Shown piece by piece: positions 7,093 through 11,472 of a stretch of 11,472 nt of DNA; within the stretch, counting starts at the first letter, position 1, and each line of letters opens with the position of its first letter. Location of the stretch: NCBI GenBank assembly GCA_913040875.1, contig CAJWHX010000069.1, positions 1 through 11,472 on the forward strand, written 5' to 3'. A model generated the notes under the pieces. The model was given only the letters and a program-made list of their open reading frames with translations. It was not told the origin of the DNA and searched no databases. The position numbers were made by a program, and so were the translations under genes. Source of the stretch: an uncultured Pseudomonadota bacterium (lineage in GTDB: Bacteria > Myxococcota > UBA796).

Positions 7093-7443
7093 ATGCTTTT
7101 GTTTCTACTTGCCTGTTCAACCAAATCCACCGATTCATCTACGCCCGACAGTACAGACTCGGCACTCCCCGACTCTCCGATAGAGTGTTCTGAGTTGTCC
7201 ATCGATGAATGTGAGGCCAATGATTGCAATCTTCTCTCGGGTCGACCGGCAACTGAAAACGATGATGGTACTACCTGTATAAACTGGAGCATCGATCCGC
7301 AGCCGGCTGGATGCACCTCTGAAAATAGCAGTGAGGCTGTGATTAGTTTTGCCCAAGCTCCAGATGGTGTGTGCTGGTTTTTCCCCTCTGGGACCGTTCC
7401 TTCTGGATGGCCTGAATGTCCAACCGTAGACGATTGTGAGTAA
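7093..7443 (+). CDS. Cysteine-rich small lipoprotein
   Basis: A 116-residue predicted lipoprotein. The signal MLLFLLAC is extremely short, with Cys8 as the lipidation site. A disordered linker rich in Ser, Thr, Asp and Pro follows (residues ~9-29), then a compact domain with eight cysteines at 32, 40, 45, 62, 74, 94, 109 and 115. The even number suggests four disulfides, which fits an oxidising location outside the cytoplasm. I do not recognise a named domain and propose no activity. The frame is open back to 6967, but the upstream part overlaps the transporter gene and has no protein character. The -10 box and GGAGGT select ATG 7093. The next gene starts 6 bases after the stop, so the two are probably co-transcribed. 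Confidence 0.75.
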   Translation: MLLFLLACSTKSTDSSTPDSTDSALPDSPIECSELSIDECEANDCNLLSGRPATENDDGTTCINWSIDPQPAGCTSENSSEAVISFAQAPDGVCWFFPSGTVPSGWPECPTVDDCE

Positions 7444-7449
7444 AGTCAT

Positions 7450-8124
7450 ATGATCAAGTTGCCATGGTTCCTAAGTCTCTTCTTTGCCCTTATAGCTCTA
7501 TGGTCTTTGAATCGCTCTTCGGAAAAGATCAAGAAGATGTCCGAAATTACCGGTGCATCCAAATCAGAGACGTACAGTGACGGGAGCATAGACCTATCAA
7601 GGTCCCATCGTGCGTTGAATGAAGTGCAACAGCCGGGTTCTACTCCGTCGGTCGATGAAAATACCCTTCTAGAACTTCTGAAACACCCTACCATTCAAAA
7701 GCATATCGAGGCTGAGGTGGAAAAGCGTGTCCAAACGGAAGCAAACAGGATCGCCAAACAAGAAGTCGATGACCTCAAACAGGAACAACGCGATGAGAAA
7801 ATATCCAAAACAAACGCCTACATGGACGGGCTGGAATCCTTTTTTATGAACACCATCAACGTCTATGCGGAAGAATTTGAAATCGAACAACCTGTCGCAG
7901 ATGAACTGGGTGACATCATTGAGCATGGGTTTCAAAAACAGCGCGATCTGTATGATCAATTGATGAATGAACAACTGACCGAAGAAGAATATAAAACGCG
8001 CTCTGGAGAAGCAAAACAGGAAGACAAAGAGGCTATTGAATCCTTGCTCGGTGAAGATGGAGCAGAAGACTTCAACACCATCCTGACAGAAGAAGGACGA
8101 AAAGCCCGCGAGTCTGGAAAGTAA
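7450..8124 (+). CDS. Membrane-anchored helical protein of unknown function
   Basis: A 224-residue protein with one N-terminal hydrophobic segment (residues ~4-20, preceded by a Lys) that could be an anchor or an uncleaved signal. A polar, probably disordered stretch follows (~25-68), then a long, highly charged helical region (~70-125) likely to form a coiled coil. The last ~100 residues look like a helical bundle (FFMNTINVYAEEF, QKQRDLYDQLMNEQLTEEEY, EAIESLLGEDGAEDF). It has no cysteine. The pattern of helices carrying LTEEE and a late LLGEDGAEDF recalls Spy/CpxP/ZraP-like periplasmic proteins, but this is only a resemblance of form. It follows the cysteine-rich lipoprotein by 6 bases with a weak ribosome site. 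It converges on the sufU-like gene, with 11 bases between stops. Confidence 0.72.
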   Translation: MIKLPWFLSLFFALIALWSLNRSSEKIKKMSEITGASKSETYSDGSIDLSRSHRALNEVQQPGSTPSVDENTLLELLKHPTIQKHIEAEVEKRVQTEANRIAKQEVDDLKQEQRDEKISKTNAYMDGLESFFMNTINVYAEEFEIEQPVADELGDIIEHGFQKQRDLYDQLMNEQLTEEEYKTRSGEAKQEDKEAIESLLGEDGAEDFNTILTEEGRKARESGK

Positions 8125-8135
8125 GGTCACGCTCT

Positions 8136-8546
8136 CTAATTCTGTCTCAACGCCTCTTTTAGACAATGCCATGGCAATTCCACGCACTCTCGTCTTGCTG
8201 GAGCCGTTGGCAATGCTGAGAATACAAAGGTCTCTCCCATTCTTGGATCGTCATTCAGTATACCTTCAACATCGGTCAGAAATCTCTCTGTGCGACTAGA
8301 CAGTTGTTCTGTCGATGAACCCACCAAATTGTCTAAAATCACCGAGGCACTGGCTTTGCAGAGTGCGCACCCTTTGACCTCCACCCATGCTTCCACAATT
8401 TCTTGATTTGCAATGTGCAATTGCCACTCAACTCGATCCCCGCAAATGGGATTGCTCTGGCGAAGAAGGTTGGTCACCATCGATGGTTTTTCGGAGTCTC
8501 GAACCTCCTTGGATCGGCGTAAGATTTCTTTGGAGTAGAGCGTCAT
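8136..8546 (-). CDS. sufU: SufU-like zinc/sulfur-transfer protein, divergent
   Basis: A 136-residue protein of the SufU/IscU superfamily. In SufU a zinc ion accepts sulfur from SufS. The metal ligands are kept: Cys35 and Asp37 in NPICGD, Cys60 in KGCALC, and Cys121 in PARRECVELPW. The 61-residue distance between the last two is that of SufU (62 in B. subtilis) and longer than in IscU, so SufU is the better name. An extra cysteine, Cys63, sits beside the third ligand. The N-terminal helix keeps LY but lacks the usual DHY-x-NPRN motif (here RRSKEVRDSEKPS). ATG 8546 forms an ATGA overlap with the sufS stop, with GGAGAG 5 bases upstream, which suggests translational coupling. A start at 8594 is possible but adds residues unlike the family. 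It is the last gene of the operon. Confidence 0.86.
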   Translation of the reverse strand: MTLYSKEILRRSKEVRDSEKPSMVTNLLRQSNPICGDRVEWQLHIANQEIVEAWVEVKGCALCKASASVILDNLVGSSTEQLSSRTERFLTDVEGILNDDPRMGETFVFSALPTAPARRECVELPWHCLKEALRQN

Positions 8547-9742
8547 GTAAACTCTCCAATGAGGCGCTTTAGTTGCTCTACTACATATACGCATTCCTCA
8601 AGGGTATTTAGACAGGACATTGATATCCTCGTGCTGCTCTCCACCCCTTTGGTGTCGTGAAATGGCTGAGTACAATGGTGTCCCGTTCGAACGACAATCC
8701 CCTCGAAATCTAAGAGCGTTCCCAAATCATGTGCATGCAATCCATCCACTTCAAAGGTAAACAGTGGAATGTCTGGACAAGTGGTCATCAAGTGAATCTT
8801 TGGAATCATCGACAGTTCTGTTTGCAAATGGTCTCGAAGCTGTTGTTCTTGAAGCAGAATCCTATCCCAACCAATATTCTCAAACCATTCTATTGCTCGA
8901 GCGAGTCCAACAAACCCTGTCACGTTGGGCGTTCCGGGTTCAAAGCCTCGTATCCCTCTTGCAATAACAACGTTTGTATAGGATACAGAGTCGATCGCGC
9001 CACCACCCACCATAGACGGTTGGAACTCTCTTCGCCAAGCGTCTTTTATCCATAGCCCCCCTGTTCCCAAAGGTCCATAGAGTTTGTGCCCGCCAAAGAC
9101 CAGTGCGTCTATTCCCAGTTCTGATACATTGATCGGCACGTGCGCGACCGCCTGAGCAGCATCTACGACCACTCGTACATCGGTGCCTACTCTATCAACA
9201 ATCTCTCGTACAGGCTGGAGTGTTCCAAGGACATTTGAGACCATTGGAAAACCAATCACTCGAACAGACTGCTCCAATAAGATTCGCTCCAACACTTCTA
9301 AGTCGATTTTACCATACTGATCGAGTGGTACAATCTCTATCGAAAACCCATATCGCTTCGACATTCTCTGCCACGGCAGAAGATGTGCGTGGTGCTCTAC
9401 AGCGCTTAACAACACGACATCGCCCTCTGACAGTGTCTCGGAAACCGACGACACCAGCATATTGAGACCATGCGTGGTTCCGGATGTCAAAATCAGTTCG
9501 GATGAGGTCGCCCCGATGAAATTGGCGATGGTTGTTCGAGCCTGTTCCAGTTGTTTCGTGCTGCGAGCACCCAGATTGTGTACACCTCTACGGACGGTGC
9601 CTCGAAGCTGCATCGATTCACTGACGACATCCAATACACACTGGGGCATTTGAGCGGTGGCCGCCCAATCACAGTAGACGAGGGCTTTTCCATTCACACA
9701 TTTCGACAGTGCAGGAACCGTTCTCCGGTACTGTTCAATCAT
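8543..9742 (-). CDS. sufS: SufS-type cysteine desulfurase (class II, SufU-dependent type)
   Basis: A 399-residue PLP enzyme that takes sulfur from L-cysteine, forming alanine and an enzyme persulfide. Visible motifs: SGTTHGLN (87-94) for phosphate binding, EHH at 116-118 stacking on PLP, DAAQA at 194-198, the PLP lysine Lys220 in GGHKLYGPLGTGG, and active-site Cys357 in RTGHHCTQP on the short loop typical of SufS/CsdA. Nineteen residues before the Cys, His338 (in HAHD) occupies the place of the B. subtilis SufS histidine that swaps onto the zinc of SufU. E. coli SufS, which uses SufE, has Tyr there. The enzyme is therefore matched to the sufU product next to it. The N-terminal block reads DWAATAQMP where DNAAT is usual. 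It overlaps the mocA-like gene by 8 bases, with GGAAGGTGA upstream of ATG 9742. Likely duties are Fe-S assembly or molybdenum cofactor sulfuration. Confidence 0.93.
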   Translation of the reverse strand: MIEQYRRTVPALSKCVNGKALVYCDWAATAQMPQCVLDVVSESMQLRGTVRRGVHNLGARSTKQLEQARTTIANFIGATSSELILTSGTTHGLNMLVSSVSETLSEGDVVLLSAVEHHAHLLPWQRMSKRYGFSIEIVPLDQYGKIDLEVLERILLEQSVRVIGFPMVSNVLGTLQPVREIVDRVGTDVRVVVDAAQAVAHVPINVSELGIDALVFGGHKLYGPLGTGGLWIKDAWRREFQPSMVGGGAIDSVSYTNVVIARGIRGFEPGTPNVTGFVGLARAIEWFENIGWDRILLQEQQLRDHLQTELSMIPKIHLMTTCPDIPLFTFEVDGLHAHDLGTLLDFEGIVVRTGHHCTQPFHDTKGVESSTRISMSCLNTLEECVYVVEQLKRLIGEFT

Positions 9743-10361
9743 CCTTCACCTTCCGTGAAAGCCTACTGTATCGTCTCAGCATATCTTCAGTATCCACATC
9801 CCAATGAATACCTTCATCTAGCACATCTACCAGCATCACACTCTCTGGATGAGTTTGCAAAATCTTCTTTCCACCAACATCTCCCGTACACGCTTTGAGG
9901 TGACGAAAGAATCTGGCAGGAAAAATGACCGGTTGTCCTCGGCGACCGCTGTAGGATGGCACGATGATTTGATTTGAATGATCATTGCTCACCTCACGCA
10001 ACACCTTGAGGGTGTTGACGGAGACAAACGGCATGTCTCCAAGGACAATCAAAGCAGCATCCCAGTCTTCTATGACTTCAAAAGCCTTGGCGATAGATGT
10101 TCCCATGCCCTCTTTGTATCTCAAATTGTGAATCCACTGTACGTCAAAAGCCTTCAGCGCCTCTTTCAGCAATGCCGAATCGTGTCCTGTGACGACGAGA
10201 ATAGAATCATATCCAGCCGTTACAATACTTTGAAGGGTGTGTTCGGCGACAGAACACTTCGTCGATTCAATCGGCATCAAGAGTTTGTTGGACCCCTGCA
10301 TTCGACTCGAACGTCCCGCCATCAGTACAACAACGCCTATCGTGCGATCTCCCAAACCCAT
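9735..10361 (-). CDS. mocA: MocA-like molybdenum cofactor nucleotidyltransferase
   Basis: A 208-residue member of the MobA/MocA nucleotidyltransferase family. The signature LMAGRSSRMQGSNKLL at 13-28 has the A-G and N-K pattern of MocA (CTP-using) rather than the LAGG...DK of MobA (GTP-using). EGMGTSI (84-90), GDMP (108-111), GRRGQPVIF (139-147), GDVGGKKIL (160-168) and DVDT (188-191) follow in the expected order. The likely reaction is CTP plus Mo-molybdopterin to molybdopterin cytosine dinucleotide, the cofactor form of many xanthine-oxidase-family enzymes. Its start overlaps the xdhC stop by one base (TGATG), with AGGA 7 bases upstream, and it overlaps sufS by 8 bases, so the chain is very likely co-translated. 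The nucleotide preference is inferred from motifs only; other sugar- or cofactor-nucleotide targets are possible in this family. Confidence 0.85.
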   Translation of the reverse strand: MGLGDRTIGVVVLMAGRSSRMQGSNKLLMPIESTKCSVAEHTLQSIVTAGYDSILVVTGHDSALLKEALKAFDVQWIHNLRYKEGMGTSIAKAFEVIEDWDAALIVLGDMPFVSVNTLKVLREVSNDHSNQIIVPSYSGRRGQPVIFPARFFRHLKACTGDVGGKKILQTHPESVMLVDVLDEGIHWDVDTEDMLRRYSRLSRKVKDD

Positions 10362-11317
10362 CAGGATGTCCTGTGAGTCTGTATCAGCTCCGCCAAAATC
10401 GAAACGGCGATTTCCGCTGGGGTTTGAGCACCTATATTGAGCCCTATCGGTCCACTGATGCGTTCCACTTGCGTCGTATTGAGACCACGCTCCTGCAATC
10501 GCTCACATCGCTTGGCGTGATTCTTTCTGCTGCCGAGCGCGCCAATATAGAACGCCTCTGCCTTCAAAGCCAACACCAGAGCCTCATCATCAAAGGTTGG
10601 ATTGTGACTCAGTGCGACGACTGCATCGTGTGTACTCAAATTTTGAGTGGGGAGATACTCCTCTGGAAAGTCGGATACCCGCTTGACATAGTACCATCGT
10701 TCTGATTCCAGAAATATGGATCGAGGATCGATGACGATCACCTCGTATCCTACACCTTGCACCATCGGTACCAAGGCTTGCGCAATGTGTACGGCTCCGA
10801 TGATGAAGATCCGAGGGGATGGCGTATACAGACAAAGGGCATGACCACTGGGTTGAATCAGAGACGTAAAGGTTGGAGTGCTTGACCACTGTTGAACCAC
10901 AGTCATAGCCTCGTCCGTCATTGGTAAGTGGAGTCCCACCTGTATTCTTGAGCGTATGGAGACTATCAATTCTTGCAATACGCTAGACTGAGCCCGTTCG
11001 ACCCAAATTGAAATTTCTCCACCACAGGACAACCCCACCGACCATGCGTCTTCAGTGGACACTCCAAACGACAGCCGCTTTCCATGCTTCTCGCCAGTCA
11101 ACATCTCCATCGTTTGCTGAATCACGGTACCTTCAACGCATCCCCCTGAAACAGATCCTAGAAATACACCGTCGGCACGAATCACCAACTGTGCCCCCGC
11201 CTTGCGTGGTGCACTTCCCCATGTTTCAATAACCGTAGCCAGTGCGACAGAATGCCCCTCTTCAATCCATCGAAGTCCAGCTTCAAGCACCTCTAATTCT
11301 GTGACAGCAATCGTCAT
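10361..11317 (-). CDS. xdhC: XdhC/CoxI-family molybdenum cofactor chaperone
   Basis: A 318-residue protein of the XdhC/CoxI family. In known systems such as R. capsulatus XdhC and E. coli PaoD, it binds the molybdenum cofactor, promotes its sulfuration by a cysteine desulfurase, and inserts it into xanthine-oxidase-family enzymes. The N-terminal XdhC/CoxI domain holds GSAPR (34-38), GSVSGGCVEG (54-63, Cys60) and GLSCGG (95-100, Cys98). The C-terminal Rossmann domain starts at ~169 (FIIGAVHIAQALV, VIVIDPRS), continues with GALGSRKNHAKRCERL (259-274), and ends with the signature ISGPIGLNIGAQTPAEIAVSILAE (287-310). Both domains are complete. The start lies 3 bases after the stop of an upstream gene cut by the window edge; no strong ribosome site is visible, which fits coupling to that gene. 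It is operonic with mocA, sufS and sufU. Confidence 0.94.
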   Translation of the reverse strand: MTIAVTELEVLEAGLRWIEEGHSVALATVIETWGSAPRKAGAQLVIRADGVFLGSVSGGCVEGTVIQQTMEMLTGEKHGKRLSFGVSTEDAWSVGLSCGGEISIWVERAQSSVLQELIVSIRSRIQVGLHLPMTDEAMTVVQQWSSTPTFTSLIQPSGHALCLYTPSPRIFIIGAVHIAQALVPMVQGVGYEVIVIDPRSIFLESERWYYVKRVSDFPEEYLPTQNLSTHDAVVALSHNPTFDDEALVLALKAEAFYIGALGSRKNHAKRCERLQERGLNTTQVERISGPIGLNIGAQTPAEIAVSILAELIQTHRTS

Positions 11318-11320
11318 ATC

Positions 11321-11472
11321 TTATTTCACAGGCTCAGGCGGACAAGGAGCACCAGCAGTCATCCAGATTTTAAACTGACGAGCAAATTTATCGTGTTCAA
11401 TTGATGGTGTGCTCCGCTCCCCTCCAGGTTCCCACCCCCACAATACCAGTGGGTCATGAGCCACATGAAGAT
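11321..11472 (-). CDS. C-terminal 49 residues of an unidentified protein, cut by the right edge
   Basis: From the window edge one minus-strand frame is open for 49 codons and ends in TAA at 11321, 3 bases before the xdhC start, so this is very probably the preceding operon gene. The tail reads DPLVLWGWEPGGERS, then FARQFKIWMTAGAPCPPEP. The F-x-x-x-F-K-x-W-M-x-x-G-A-P-C-P pattern resembles ends I associate with cytochrome c-like or other exported proteins of myxobacteria and planctomycetes. No haem motif is inside the visible part, so this is a recollection and not an assignment. In related clusters XdhC often follows molybdenum hydroxylase subunits, sometimes with a cytochrome c, which would fit. 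Confidence 0.6.
   Translation of the reverse strand, partial: LHVAHDPLVLWGWEPGGERSTPSIEHDKFARQFKIWMTAGAPCPPEPVK

Noticed and set aside
7669..8187. A 172-codon minus-strand frame opposite the charged-helix gene
   Set aside because: Its Phe/Leu-rich product is the mirror of Glu/Lys/Gln codons of the plus-strand gene, and it runs into the sufU-like gene. It is a shadow.
10362..10373. CAGGATGTCCTG as a hairpin hiding the mocA ribosome site
   Set aside because: The arms pair but the loop would be only 2 bases, too tight to form a stable hairpin as drawn.
1..11472. CRISPR array, tRNA, insertion sequence or phage genes
   Set aside because: No regularly spaced repeats, no tRNA cloverleaf features and no transposase or integrase motifs were seen on either strand by eye.

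Overview
The window is a gene-dense stretch of a bacterial chromosome with a moderate base composition. The exception is the first ~120 bases, which are clearly AT-rich. Two genes carry lipoprotein signals and one encodes a large RND-type exporter-like protein, so the host is probably a diderm (Gram-negative) bacterium. The serine/threonine/aspartate-rich linker of one lipoprotein, the DUF547 protein and the SufS-SufU pair would suit a deltaproteobacterial or Myxococcota-like lineage. That placement is an impression, not something the sequence proves. I saw no rRNA, tRNA, insertion sequence, phage gene or CRISPR array, and no gap longer than about 150 bases.

Layout, left to right. (1) Minus strand, 1-77: a possible start of an MMPL-like membrane protein that runs off the left edge. 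Upstream of it in transcription order is a short TrkA-type NAD-binding protein (124-717). (2) Divergent to that is a plus-strand DUF547 protein (851-1561), which meets a minus-strand RecQ helicase of unusual architecture (1572-3995) tail to tail. (3) A small minus-strand lipoprotein (4127-4528) is divergent to a full-length MMPL/RND-family transporter (4677-7004). (4) A short cysteine-rich lipoprotein (7093-7443), with a recognisable -10 box and Shine-Dalgarno sequence, is followed 6 bases later by a membrane-anchored, charged helical protein of unknown function (7450-8124). (5) A tightly packed minus-strand operon runs in from the right edge: the tail of an unidentified protein (11321-11472), an XdhC/CoxI-family protein (10361-11317), a MocA-like nucleotidyltransferase (9735-10361), a SufS-type cysteine desulfurase (8543-9742) and a divergent SufU-like protein (8136-8546). 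Its genes overlap by 1, 8 and 4 bases.

The operon on the right is the most informative part. XdhC-family proteins bind molybdenum cofactor and hand its sulfurated form to xanthine-oxidase-family enzymes. MocA makes the cytosine dinucleotide form of that cofactor, and cysteine desulfurases supply the sulfur. Overlapping genes for all three plus a SufU-like zinc protein suggest a co-translated cofactor maturation cassette, in which a SufS-SufU pair may be assigned to molybdenum cofactor sulfuration instead of, or as well as, Fe-S cluster assembly. The target enzyme is not in the window but may lie beyond the right edge.
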